This document shows positions 8,067 through 18,399 of a stretch of DNA of 23,862 nt, one piece after another. Origin of the DNA: Spirogloea muscicola (taxonomy: Eukaryota; Streptophyta; Zygnematophyceae; Spirogloeales; Spirogloeaceae); assembly GCA_009602725.1 (NCBI GenBank), contig WELB01000223.1, positions 107,123 through 130,984 on the forward strand. The letters are read 5' to 3'. The stretch's first letter is position 1. Every line of letters begins with the position of its first letter. The notes under the pieces are model-generated. The model ran no database searches, was not told the DNA's origin, and saw only the letters and a program-made list of their open reading frames with translations. The translations under genes and the position numbers were made by a program.

Positions 8067-8611
8067 TAAAAAGAATGGACAAATACCAAAGAGCCACAAC
8101 AGGTGCCGAAAAGAAGAGAAACACACAGCTAGGCATCTAGACAACTAGACATGACGAAAGCACAGGAAGCTCAATACCCGCGGGTGAGCAACATCAGGTC
8201 AGAGTAGCTCGAAGCTGGATTAGATGCAGGCAGACGAGACCCGGAAGCAGCAACAATAGCACGGCCCAAAAGCAAATGGACTTTGCAGAGGCCCAGGCTT
8301 GGGACCTGCGGAATCTCGCTTGACTCCAGGGAGTTCCACGCGGCGGCTAGAGCACGACGTGGCGCGGAGGCGGGCGGGCTGCCCTGCGAGGAGGGGCGTC
8401 CCGGACTTTCTGTTGACCACGATAAGCTACTTGCAGCATCGCCATGTTGTATCGACGGTTGCTGCGGCTCCTGGCAGCTCCTCGGAGATCGGCCTTCCTC
8501 GGCCGATGCGGCAGATCCGACGGCACAGGCTGGCCGGCTAGTGCGCAGCTCCCGCGCCTCCGAGACTGTGGCCGAGACACTGCGAGAGCCGCCTCCTGGG
8601 CGCGCGCGGCC

Positions 8612-9721
8612 ATGGCGGCCATGGCGGCGGCGGCGGCTGCGGTGCTCTTGGCTCTGTCGGCCGCAATGGCGGACGGCGCTCGGGAGGCGGCTTCGCCTGG
8701 GGGCGGCGCCTGCCTGCCGGGCTTCGCGCCAGGGCCGCGCTCAGGGACGTGCCTGCTGGCGGCGCCCGGCCCGGCGTCCTTTGGCCAGGCCGAGGCGGAG
8801 TGCCAGGTCTCCCCATCCCCTGCCGTCGCTGTTGAGCCGCTCGAGCTCTCGCCTCGCCGTCGTCGCCACCGTTGGTGCCACCGTTGACGCCCTGCCCCGT
8901 CTGCATCCACAGCGTCGTGGGGGCCGGCTGGCGACGCTCCTGGGGCGCTTGGCGCTCGAGGACGTGGCGGAGCTGTGCCGAGCGTTACCCGGCGGCACTG
9001 GTGACGGCGGGAGCAGCGAATGCCTCGTGGGTGCCACGCGTGGCCTACAGCCAGGTGCGCAGCTCACTGTATATGAATACGCTATTTTCGTCGGCCCGCG
9101 CTGCAGAGTCGCCCGATTTGATCTCTGCTACTTACGTCAACAAGCGCGCCTCTGTGGCTTTCCTTTCGGCAGACCCGCCATGGAGGTGGACGGAGCCCTG
9201 CGCGGCCTTCTCCACGGGCCTGTGGCTGGCCACTACGACGCCGTCGGCAGCCTCTCCCTCGGCAACTGGTGAGCTCCACTGCACACAACTTGGCGCCCAC
9301 TCGCTCCTGCGCTGTGGCTTGCGCCGCAGAGGAACGATCCCTCTGCTGAGGACTGTGGTGGCTGGCATGCAGTGCGGCCACTGAGATGGTGGCAGCAGGA
9401 CGAGCTGCAGCAGGCAGCCGCAGCAGCAGCAAAGGCAGTGGGCCGCTGTGTTCATGTGGTGCCAAAGGCCGGTAGGGCCCACGCACCCTGGTCCCAGTGG
9501 TGTGCGCCTCGACAGCACCATTCATCTGCTCGCAGTCGGCTTGCAGTGTCACGCTGTCATTTGCCGTCAGTTCCACCTCTCAGGGCCTTTTGAAGGTGCT
9601 GCTTGGCGCCGGCCACGCCCACAGCGCTGATAGTGACGGCCAGCGGCGGCACTTGAGAGTGGAGTCGAAGACGTCAAAGACAAAAATGAAGACAAAGAAG
9701 ACTAAGAAGAAGTCGAAGTAA
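8612..9721 (+). CDS. Secreted C-type lectin-domain protein (multi-exon; one inferred frameshift)
   Basis: Start chosen at 8612 (GCGGCCATGG); it gives a signal peptide MAAMAAAAAAVLLALSAAMA, while an in-frame ATG at 8444 would hide it. Inferred exons are 8612-8806, 8913-9054, 9107-9268 and 9373-9721. All junctions are GT-AG and phase-consistent. Seen in order: CLPGF...GTC (long-form N-terminal pair), FGQAEAEC, RRGGRLATLL...LEDVAELC, CLVGATRGL, PPWRWTE, RCVHVVPKAGR, TLVPVVCASTAPFIC. This is the C-type lectin pattern with all four core cysteines. The calcium-site EPN/WND signatures are not obvious, so sugar binding is uncertain. One base appears to be missing near 9475-9477 (GGG), between KAGR and the last block. 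The intron 9055-9106 (52 bp) is unusually short; a donor at 9031 is an alternative. The tail is Lys-rich (KTKKTKKKSK) with TAA at 9719-9721. The LRR exons begin 22 bp later, so this may be the N-terminal part of one larger gene. Confidence 0.7.
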
Positions 9722-9743
9722 AAGCCGAGCGGCACGAAGCACG

Positions 9744-12700
9744 ATGGAAGACCGCGGCACAGCTGCAATCACTGGCCTGGACCTCAACGGCTTTGGCCTT
9801 CATGGCTATGTTCCGCAGTTCCTCCGCAACCTCCCGGTGAGCACCGGGAGCTCTCCTCTCAGCATGCATATCTGCAACTCTGCTGCAGCGTGGATGAGCA
9901 GTGCCTTGCAGAGACTTCGCAGCCTGGCAAGTTTGAGCTTGTTGGTGTGACCTGGCGGCTTGCATGACCTCAATCTCCACCAGAAAGACCGGAGGATAAG
10001 GAAAGAGCAGAAAGGGCAGAAGGTACAGAAATTGAAGATGGCTGGAGGGGAGACGGATGGGGGCATGCAACAGAAGGACATCATCAGCTGTGTCCATTTT
10101 TGAACATATCGATGTGGCTCTGATGGCTCCTCTGCTTCACCATTGTGCGCAGGACTTGGGCTTCATCCATGCAAGCCAGAGCTTCTTCGTCGGCGCACTG
10201 CCAGATCTAAGCAGACTGAGTCTGCTCGCTGAAATTGACTTCTCGCTTAACCTCCTGTCGGGCCCGCTGCCGCTGTGGGTCACAGCACTGCCTGCCCTGC
10301 GTTTCCTGGACCTGCGCCACAACAGCTTCACAGGCGTGCTTCCACCATCGCTGTTCAGCACGCGGCTGGACGTGCTCGCGGTGAACAACAATGCCCTCAA
10401 GGAGCCAATCCCGACCAATCTGGGCTCCCTCCCGGTCTCGCTCGCCGTTCTCGCCCAAAACGCGCTCGGCGGGCTGATTCCCGCCAGCATCGGGCAGCTC
10501 GCGCCGACGTTGTCGGAGCTTGTGCTGCTCGACAACGGCCTCATTGGTGGCCTCCCCGCGACCATCACCCAGCTCCACTCCACGCTTGTACTCAACTTCG
10601 CTGACAACCGACTCAATGGCGGCCTCCCCCTCGACATCGGCAATCTCACAAGCCTCGTTCAGGTAAATGGCCAACGCGTTGCGTTCCTCATTGCAAGCAT
10701 CTCCCCCTTGAGCAGCTTTGACGGGACTCGCAGCGTGGCCTGCAGCTGGACATTTCGAGCAACCGCTTGGCAGGCAACATCACCACCTCGGAGGTGTTCT
10801 TTTTTCCCAAACTGCAGGTACAGCTCCTACTCATGTGGCCCTCTGCCAAGCATTTTAACATATCAAATTGACCAACTCTATCTCTTCCTAGACCTAGCAA
10901 CATGAGCGAGCTGCTTGGGGCTAGTCATTTCTGTTCCTTGGCTGTTATGGCCAAAGACCATGACGAGTGCGGCTGCTGCTTCTTGACTTGGTGCTCCTTC
11001 ATGTCGCGTGTTGAGCTTAAGAATTCCTTCAATCTTGCAGCTATTCAACTATAGCGAAAACTTCTTTGTAGGCAAGCCGCCGGCCAATACAACAATTGAT
11101 CTTATCATTGGCGAGGATTGCAGCAGTGGGCACTGCAAGGCATTTGTCCTACCTCCTGGTAAAGTGGCACACGGTCTAGGCCTCTCTATGGCTTTCACAG
11201 TAGGTACAGGTTGATGGTCAAGAGCTGCTCAAGTGTTACTTCAGATGATTTGAAGGGGTCTCAAAGATAAGGTTGTCAGCTCTGTAAGGTGTTATTTAAT
11301 GCCAAGTTTTTCAGTGGAGTGGCTAACCTCATCTAACGTGCTGTCGTTTGCTGCCACAGTGGGTGGACTATTGCAACCTCCACCCCCGCTGCTATCGCCA
11401 TCTCCACCACCATCGCTCTCTCCACGAGCACCATTGATATCACCCTCGCCAACAACATCACCCCCACTGTTGTCGCCTATGTCCAGTCCGCCGCCACTGC
11501 CATCGCTACCAGCCCTACCTCCACCTCCGTCGCCTCTCATCGGAGCATCTCCAGCCTCTCCGCCTCCGCCTCCAGCAGCCCCATCTTTTGTGTCGCCGCC
11601 GCCGTCACCGTCACCGGAGCTCAGCCCGCCTTTGCTGTCGCCATTGGCACCATTGCCAGCGTCGCCTGAGTTATTGCCAACGCCACCCTACTCCCCACTA
11701 TCCCCGCCACCACTGATCCACCCGTCGCCTTCAATGCTACCTCTTCCACCGCCTCCACCCTCACCAAAAGTGCCGCCTCCGGAGTCGCTTTCTCCGCCTC
11801 CTTTGCCGCCCTTTTTATCCCCGCTGCCACCTTCAATTTCTCCACCAATTCTGGCCCCTCCGTCAATGTCTCCTCCTCCATCTCCTCCGCTGTCGCCGCT
11901 GCCACCATCGTCAATCTCGCCACCATTCCTGCCGCCGCTAACCCAATCGGCGCCTCCGCTGCCGTCGCCCCCAGTGATGCTTTCTCCTCCGACGCCTCCC
12001 CCACCATCTCTGCCAGAATCACCGCCACCACAACAGCCTGCCCTGCAGCCACCTTTTCCACCACCATTCTTGGTGCCACCCCCTCTACCTTTGCTACCGC
12101 CACCTTCCCCTGCTTTGCCGCCGCCGCCGCCACCACCGCCGCCGCCTCCATCACCGCTGCTGCCACCGCCAGCAGTCTTCCCATCGCCAGCGCCTCCCCC
12201 ACCACAGAATACACCCGGCCCTTTGCTCGACCAACTAACAATCCTTGGAGCTCAAGGCGGTGCTCATCGGTGCATCGGAGCAAGTCGCCACCTGGAATAC
12301 GTCCAGTCCCTGCGATGGCTGTACCCCTGGCACAGAAGCATCGTGCGCCTGGTCTGGAGTGAATTGTGATGACCAGGCCTTTGTAATAAGAATCAAGCTT
12401 GATCCCTTTTTCGATTTATATGATTTTTATACGTATGACATTGGCAACATTCCGGCCAGCCTTGGCAGCCTCGCCACCCTTCAGCAGCTGTCGCTGCCTC
12501 AACAAGGCTTGTATGGCCCCATCCCTCCGGAGCTCGGCAACCTCACCAATCTGCAATTCTTGTGAGGATCTATCCATATTCCATGGCGGCATACGAATGA
12601 GTGATTGCCCATCCTTTGCTCCTTCCTCTCACCTTAGCATTCACAGCTTGGGCTTAGGCTTGATAATTTGTTCAGGTTCATTGGGAGGGTCCCAGGCTTG

Positions 12701-15076
12701 GGCAATAGGCAGTAGTGTTGCTTATAATCCAGGATAGATTCAGTTATTCAGTTGGGGCATTCAGTCAATGGCCGGTTCACGAAGTAGGGCTCGGGCCATT
12801 ACTTTTCCTTAGGCTAGTGAAGTAATCAAGGGATAATGTTTATCTAGGGATTATGTCGGTCAGAAAGCCATGGCTTACTTCATTGGTGCCAATGTGGGCT
12901 TACTTAAACGGCATCAATGTTGACCTTTTCAATTCCGTTGAGTGTTGATGCGCTTCCAAGTCCCTTATGCTCGCCAATCTTGTTTTGCCTGTGGCTTGGG
13001 ACCTGAGCAACAATAATCTCACAGGCGAGATTCCAGCGTCTCTGGGGAATCTGAAGGTGCTGACAACCCTGTCCTTGCATAATACTCTGCTGCAGGGGCC
13101 CATTCCTGAAGCGCTGGGCACGCTGCCGCTCCTTGGCAACCTCGACTTGTCAAATAATTATTTATCTGGCAACATCCAAGTCGTCCTCGGTCTCCAATCG
13201 CTGACGGAGCTCAACGTCAGTAACAACCTCTTCTCTGGCGAAATTGTGGGCCCCCAGCCCGGGCTGCGACAGCTGAATATTTTCAGCAATTACTTCATGG
13301 GTGCAGCCACTCAATTCAGCTCTGACACATTCAATTGCTTCGGTGTGAGCAAGGGTGTGTCTGTTCCCGGACAACGAGATTGGCAAGGTTGCTTTGCCTT
13401 CTATGAGCTCGCAGCACTCCCGCCGACACCCACAGCCAGCCTCCTCGCTCTCAAGGCTGAGCTTGGTGACCCTTTTGAGTTGAATTGGGATGCAAGCAAC
13501 GCCGTTGACCCCTGCGCTGGCTGCCCTGATAACTGCATCCTTGCCCGGCTCAATTGTGACTACTTTGGGCACGTTACATCTCTTGATCTGAGCTTGCTAA
13601 TTTACTTAAATGACGTTGCTCGCCCATTCCCAATGACATTGACAAATCTTACAACCCTACAAGTGCTTATCATTTCGAATAGTGGCCTCTACGGGTCCAT
13701 CCTAGCATTTGTCACATCCAGATTGCTCCTCCTCGGAGACCTTCAGCTTAACAGCAACAAGCTCAGCGGACCTCTACCAACAGACATAGGCAATCTGGAC
13801 ATGCTGATCTACCTGGACCTCAGTTACAATCTGCTGAGCGGGGTCCTCCCAGATTCTTTTGCTGATTGTGTCAGCTTGTCTTCCCTTCATCTCAGTAACA
13901 ACCAGCTGAGCGGGCCTGTCCCGGCGGTCATTGGCAACCTGAACACATTGTTCGACCTGGATTTGAGTTACAACTTTCTGAGTGGGGCGCTCCCTGGGAC
14001 ATTGATGGGCGTTACTTATCTCAGTCTTGAGAACAATTTCCTCGACGGGCCCATCCCCTCTTTTGTTTTTGATGTCGATCGCTCATTTGCGATCATTGAC
14101 CTAAGCAACAACGAGCTCACTGGGCCAATAACCGACTCGGATGTTCGCATCCACGTCGACCTATCAGGGAATTACTTGACCGGCCCCATTCCAACGTTCC
14201 TTGATTCCACCGCTGACAACTGCTTGGGAGAGCTAAGTGCATCTGCAGATCGGACTGGTCAACGGTCCTTTGCGACTTGCACACAGTTCTTCGTGCGCGC
14301 CACGATGGCGGTGAGCTTGGCTGCACCATTGCTCGACCTCAAGGCGGTGCTTGGTGACCCATCATCATTGGATACTTGGAACTCCACTACACCTTGCGAT
14401 GGATGTTTGACTGGCAGCTGCACTTGGGCTGGCGTCCAGTGCGACAACCACAATCACATTACCCAGCTCCACATCACTATGGTGCAAGGTGCCCTCCATA
14501 GCATCCCGGCATCACTGACATCGCTCACATCACTTGGGGAGCTCAAGTTGCAATCCAACATGTTTGGTGAGGCCATCCCGGCCGACATTGGCAACCTCTT
14601 TCTCCTCACTACCCTCGATCTGAGCATCAACTTGCTGGTGGGTGCAATTCCGGATTCCATTTCCAACATGACACTTTTTGTCAGCTTTGGACCTCTCCAA
14701 CAACCAACTATTGGGATCATTGCCCGACAGCTTGGCAACCCTGTCGCTCTTGCAATCGCTTTCCTTGGAGACAAACGCCGTGACAGGTTCCATCCCCCAG
14801 ACCTATGAACAGCTTACCAGTCTGGTCTCTGTGAACCTAGCCCAGAATCAGTTGACAGGTGGGTTACCTCTGGGCTTCTCAACTTTGCCCAACTTGAGAT
14901 CGCTCAATGTGACGGGTAACTTCCTCACCAGCAGCCCTTCTGGAGCCACAGCGGCGAATGTCATAGACATCAGCTTCAATTGTATCAATGTGACAGTGGA
15001 TAAAATGCCAGCAGATCAAAGGCCATATAGCGATTGCTCTGGCTATCTCATTGCTCCATCTCCTAGCCCGCTGTAA
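9744..15076 (+). CDS. Leucine-rich repeat protein with proline-rich hinge and repeated LRR modules
   Basis: Inferred exons are 9744-9836, 10153-10662, 10746-10817, 11041-11158, 11360-12561 and about 12999-15076. The first five fit GT-AG introns with matching phases. Exon 10746-10817 is exactly 72 bp, one 24-residue repeat (LDISSNRLAGNI...). Repeats follow the plant-type L-x2-L-x2-L-x-L-x2-N-x-L-x-G-x-I-P pattern (for example DLSNNNLTGEIPASLGNLK). A Ser/Pro-rich segment at about 11370-12230 separates the first LRR block from the rest. Cys-rich N-caps (LDLKAVLGDPSSLDTWN...PCDGC...CTWAGVQC) recur at about 12245, 13440 and 14335. Capping pairs C...GQR...C close each module. Frame breaks are an extra T at 12245-12246 and an extra T in the run 14675-14679. 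The stop is TAA at 15074-15076. No kinase or clear membrane segment follows. The likely role is an extracellular or wall-associated binding protein. ATG 9744 gives no signal peptide, which supports joining to the upstream lectin exons. Confidence 0.85.
11370..12230 (+). other. Proline/serine-rich low-complexity hinge of the LRR protein
   Basis: About 285 codons consist mostly of Pro with Ser, Leu and Ala, in motifs such as SPPP, LSPLPP and PSPPP, ending in runs of eight or more prolines near 12115-12150. Such segments are typical of algal and plant hydroxyproline-rich extracellular proteins. A long open frame on the opposite strand is a by-product of this composition. The segment sits between two LRR solenoids and probably forms a rigid, glycosylated spacer. 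Confidence 0.85.
12562..12998 (+). other. Inferred LRR-gene intron with aberrant acceptor
   Basis: The donor is good (TT|GTGAGG at 12561/12562). The 24-residue repeat phase requires the next exon to start at 12999, giving LQFL joined to DLSNNNL. The two bases before it (12997-12998) are TG, not AG. The only nearby acceptor, CCAAG|TCC at 12960, is in the wrong phase. Confidence 0.5.
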
Positions 15077-15949
15077 CAAATATATTACACCTCTGCAGGT
15101 CATCAACATTCCGTGCTCCATCTGCTTGCACTTGCATTTTGTTAAAATCGTGAATACGTGGGCTGAGTGTTGAGGTCGTCGAGCCATTTTTGATGAGCAT
15201 GCCATGAGGTTCTGAGTGCAGCCGCTTGGGAGTGCTGTTGCACATGCAGCAACAGACACTGTACTTGCAACTCATTTGTCTTGTCGTGTTTGTAGCTCCT
15301 GCAGAGCTTATTTCCGAGGTTGCTTGCCTGCTTCTGGACGCGCACGGCAAAGCGCTCTTGCAACCAATTGCTCTGGAGGGCTTCTGCAGTAAGATGCTTT
15401 GGTGATGATCTTCACCAGTTTGGGGCTTGCTGGCGAAATGCACTTAGCTAGAGTCGAAATGGATGCCTCCCTCCTACTTACTGAGCAGCATTTTGAATCG
15501 TTACAAAGTTAAAACCTTCCCACCAGTGAATCTGTCGGCAACAAAGGACTGTTGGTCACCCATTCACCAAAACAAGAGGTGCTGGGTCCACGCGCTTCAG
15601 AGCATTATTGGGTAGTAAGTGCTAGCATCATTCTTTTGTGAGCGTACCTAACATTTCAAGCTTGCTGTGTTGCAATTGCCATCCGTGCGCCACATAAGGG
15701 ACTGGCAGTTGTCCCCGCTGTGTCACTGCATAGCGCTATAAGTCGTGAGTATAGCAAAGCTTGTCACTCTGCGATTAGGAATATGTGCCTACTCTGACCC
15801 AAGTGTACGAATGTCGTGCCTGCCCGTATAGCGCCCACTACGCGTCGTCATCCACACCTGGAACTCCACCTACAGACCAGAACTCTGCCTGACTAGCAGC
15901 AGCCTGCCCTGAATGCCCTTACTACCAGGTCAGCAGGCATGCAAAGAAT
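15077..15949. other. 3' flank of the LRR gene, no gene seen
   Basis: There is no convincing open frame on either strand and no LINE similarity. A TGTAA pentamer, the usual poly(A) signal of volvocine green algae, overlaps the LRR stop codon, but its distance from any cleavage site is unknown. Composition is more balanced than in the flanking LINE-rich DNA. Confidence 0.5.
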
Positions 15950-16158
15950 GTGGCAAGCATCACCACACACAAACAAGTGACACCTGTCCTCCCTCACACT
16001 CGCGTGCGCCTCCAGCGCCGCTGCGTCCTCATCCCCGCCGGGGGATCTTTCACCGCCCGCTTCGGCCCCCTGGCCACCCTGGCCTGGAGCGCTGGCCTAC
16101 TCGGGCCGCGCGCCGAACCCTTGCCGGCTAGCTACTCGGATCTGCATCTCCTGTCTGT
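15950..16158 (+). pseudogene. LINE C-terminal remnant ending SYSDLHLLS
   Basis: The frame reads TRVRLQRR and then, at 16116-16146, ASYSDLHLLS, matching SYSDLMLLTRGY of the copies at 7071 and 8171. The last codons are missing because the sequence switches at about 16158 into the middle of another endonuclease copy, so two fragments are joined head to tail. Confidence 0.6.
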
Positions 16159-16709
16159 TTATCCGGCGATGGAGGTGTCTGGGATCATGCCAATCTCCTC
16201 AAGGCGCGGCAAGCCATACGTGCGGCGTCTGGACGTGGTCGCTACCCCGCGGGGCGGTGGGCCTCGTCTGCTCTTGGACGTGGTTACTGATCGACGCATA
16301 CAAGGCTGGCGCACCAACGTCAACCGTGTCTGGCTGGGCCACGTCCAGCGCGGAGCGCAAGAAGGAGCGGCACTACCATGATCATCCTCGAGGGGACCAT
16401 CTTTACCCGTGTGCCATGGACATCTATGGAGGCTACGGCGTGAAATGGTCCTCCCTGATCCAGCATCTGGCCCGGCTGGTTGATGCGCGTCGTCGAAGTC
16501 GGGGGGGCAGCTTGGGCCACTCCAGCATTTCGCAGGCCTTAGTTGCATATTATAGAATGCGGCTCTCGCTTAGTTTGCAGCGCTCGCAAGCATTGGCTCT
16601 TCATCAACGTGCAGGGCGCGCTCTAAGTCAGGCCTCCGGCTTTCGTGGCGGCGCTCCAGCTCCCCAAGTTAGCTTGTCAGATTTGTTTGTGCTCACCCGT
16701 GGGTACTAA
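16159..16709 (+). pseudogene. LINE REL endonuclease and C-terminus, one frameshift
   Basis: The first frame reads MEVSGIMPISSRRGK, VRRLDVVATPRGGGPRLLLD and VVTD, the catalytic core of the REL domain. It then changes frame at about 16288, where an extra GATC-like 4 bp appears in CTGATCGACGC. The second frame gives DAYKAG, KWSSLIQHLARLV, RMRLSLSLQRSQALALHQRA, GRALSQASGF and LSDLFVLTRGY with TAA at 16707-16709. Similarity to the copy at 59-3935 runs throughout. This is the second best preserved endonuclease in the window. Confidence 0.85.
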
Positions 16710-16930
16710 TGTCATCTTAGGTACCTTAGATTAGGTCTCCGTATTATGTAGCATTGTTTAGTCTGCACTCGACTCTGCCTGAACAATGTATTGGCTTGAA
16801 TTGGCCTCCCTTTCAATTCATGCGCCCCGCGCGCCTTCTCTCTGTCTAAAGGTTACTGAGCGTTCCCTGGCTGATGTCTTAGTCCTAGTCGTTCGCACTC
16901 AAGCTCCCTCAGACCTTGTCCATTCTTTTG

Positions 16931-16948
16931 GGCTGGCCTTTCCCAGCC
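16931..16948 (+). other. LINE 3' UTR hairpin, copy 8
   Basis: GGCTGG / CCAGCC form a 6-bp stem around CCTTTC. The subfamily tail CACCAGTCAATCTGGCCGC is shared with the inverted copy at 7941-7959. Confidence 0.7.
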
Positions 16949-17150
16949 ACCAGTCAATCTGGCCGCCTTTCTCTTGCCGGCGGCTGCGGCGGCGGCCGCG
17001 CTAGATCGCTCTCCAACAGGGGGACTTGCGGAGAAATAGCCTCTCTCCGGCGTCCGATCTCATCAAGGCCCAACCCCGCAACGGGGGTCTAGGCAATAGG
17101 TACAGACACTTAAGCGTCCGCCGCCCCAAGGCTCTCCGGCCCGCCTGACT

Positions 17151-17197
17151 GCCCTCTAGCCGACGCTACAAAGACGCTACGCGCCCGGGCATGACAC
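17151..17197 (+). repeat. Conserved LINE 3'-terminal block, second copy
   Basis: It matches 4142-4188 at 44 of 47 positions, including the paired GACGCTAC units and the final GGGCATGACAC. It lies 442 bp after a LINE stop codon, against 207 bp in the first copy. Confidence 0.75.
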
Positions 17198-18399
17198 GAA
17201 GGTCTACATCACGACTTTCCAAGGTGAAGCAAGATGTGGTCAGTTACACGATCAAAGGCACTTTGGCCACTTGGATGCTACACATACCGGCAAGTCCAAT
17301 TAAGAACAACACTCGAGATGATACTGCCAACGATATGTATTCTTTTCAGGACTGTAGTCATTGCTTGATTGCCTCTACAGCTCGCAACAATTTCAATTAC
17401 ACGTACTTGAAATGGTGGTCGACAGATTCCCAACAATAGCAGCAGTTAGGCAGGGCTTTGTCAATCACCCCTTCATCAAGCCTGCTACTTGTCCAGTATC
17501 TCAACAAGGCCGGAAAGGGCCTGAAGAGGATGACAGGCAAATTGGGAGTAGTGCAATTGACATGTGCAGGCCGTATGCTGTTGGTCAGCAGACATATAAG
17601 GCCGATACGGGGCTTGGCGAAACTATCCTCTGCAGCTGCAAAATCAAGTATAGGTCATCCGTCGAGGCCGTGGAAGAACAGCTTGGCATTTGTCCAGGCA
17701 CGCTCGCCACTCGTCAGGCGAGCAATCGCAGAAGTGGTTTTCTTCCAAGACAATGTGAGGCAAGCAGTTGTGGCTCGAGAGAACGTGGTGAGAAGCGCCG
17801 GACGTTTACAGCAGACAGCAAGTAGATGACCGCTGTGAAGGCTCCATTGGTGGAAGACAGGCGCTCGCGCTCGAGGCCATCAGCCTCGTGATTCTGATGC
17901 GCCGCCATCCTGGCCAGTGTCAGCGTCCGCGTGGTGGCGCTTGGCACGACCCAAGCCGGCCCTTTTGTGGGTCAGGCACTGATACCGTTGTGTGACGCTG
18001 TTGGCGTGCGCAGGTCAACCCTACAGGGCCCCTGGTCCTCCCACTGGGGGCACCCATGCCGCCTGTGCCTGGCTGGGCGACAAATGACTGCACCTCGAGC
18101 TGCTCAGAGGCTGTTGCAGACTACTGCTTTAGCATCCCCAGCATTCACCAATTCTTGACTTCGTTCCGGACTGTGATTCAAATCGTGTGAAATGTCTCCC
18201 AACCACTAATCTCGTATTCTGAAGCCATCCATCACAAGCTCGCGTAAGTCATCATTCAACATTTAGGCTATCTGTTTGTGCATGTTCCTAAATCTTCGCT
18301 CTTCACTTCTATTCACAATGTGTTGCGTTGCCGGCCACGTGGACTCTGACGTGTCACCTGAATTACACACATATCTGCCTTATCGGCGTTACTTGGCAG
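17198..18399. other. Unassigned region between LINE clusters
   Basis: No LINE similarity is seen. A + strand open frame at 17458-17829 (123 codons) contains RPWKNSLAFVQARSPLVRR and AEVVFFQDNVRQAVVAREN, which look somewhat protein-like. It has no recognisable domain, and frames on the opposite strand look equally plausible, so it is not called as a gene. Confidence 0.4.

Larger units (their letters stand above)
7690..8215 (-). mobile_element. 5'-truncated LINE 3' end with three UTR hairpins
   Basis: On the - strand, SYSDLMLLTRGY is followed by TGA at 8171-8173. A long UTR then carries hairpins at 8049-8066, 7941-7959 and 7870-7892, each preceded by or close to a TTGTCCATTC-like box. The block 7920-7990 matches the reverse complement of 16890-16975 (CCTTGTCCATTC, GGGCTGG, CACCAGTCAATCTGGCCGC). 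The block near 7785-7815 (CATGCGCACCGCGCGCCTT) also occurs at 16818-16838 and, inverted, at 19176-19197. This makes it a hub linking several of the fragments. Confidence 0.72.
16710..17197 (+). mobile_element. LINE 3' UTR with hairpin and 3'-terminal block
   Basis: The stretch 16710-16845 recurs inverted at 19165-19325. A second LINE-like end, AAAGGTTACTGAGCG at 16850-16864, suggests another truncated 3' end joined in tandem. It is followed by TTGTCCATTCTTTT, the hairpin at 16931-16948, and finally the conserved terminal block at 17151-17197. Confidence 0.75.

Noticed and set aside
8444-8611. Upstream in-frame ATG at 8444 as the lectin start
   Set aside because: It would add 56 basic residues ahead of a clear signal peptide; the ATGs at 8612 and 8621 have a better context. 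The upstream stretch may be 5' UTR.
9395-9437. CAG/GCA trinucleotide-rich stretch as a microsatellite
   Set aside because: It is short, interrupted, and reads as a Gln/Ala run in the lectin exon.
11621-12283. 220-codon Ala/Val-rich open frame on the - strand
   Set aside because: It is the antisense shadow of the (CCN)n proline-rich coding region, where reverse-complement codons are rarely stops; it has no domain.
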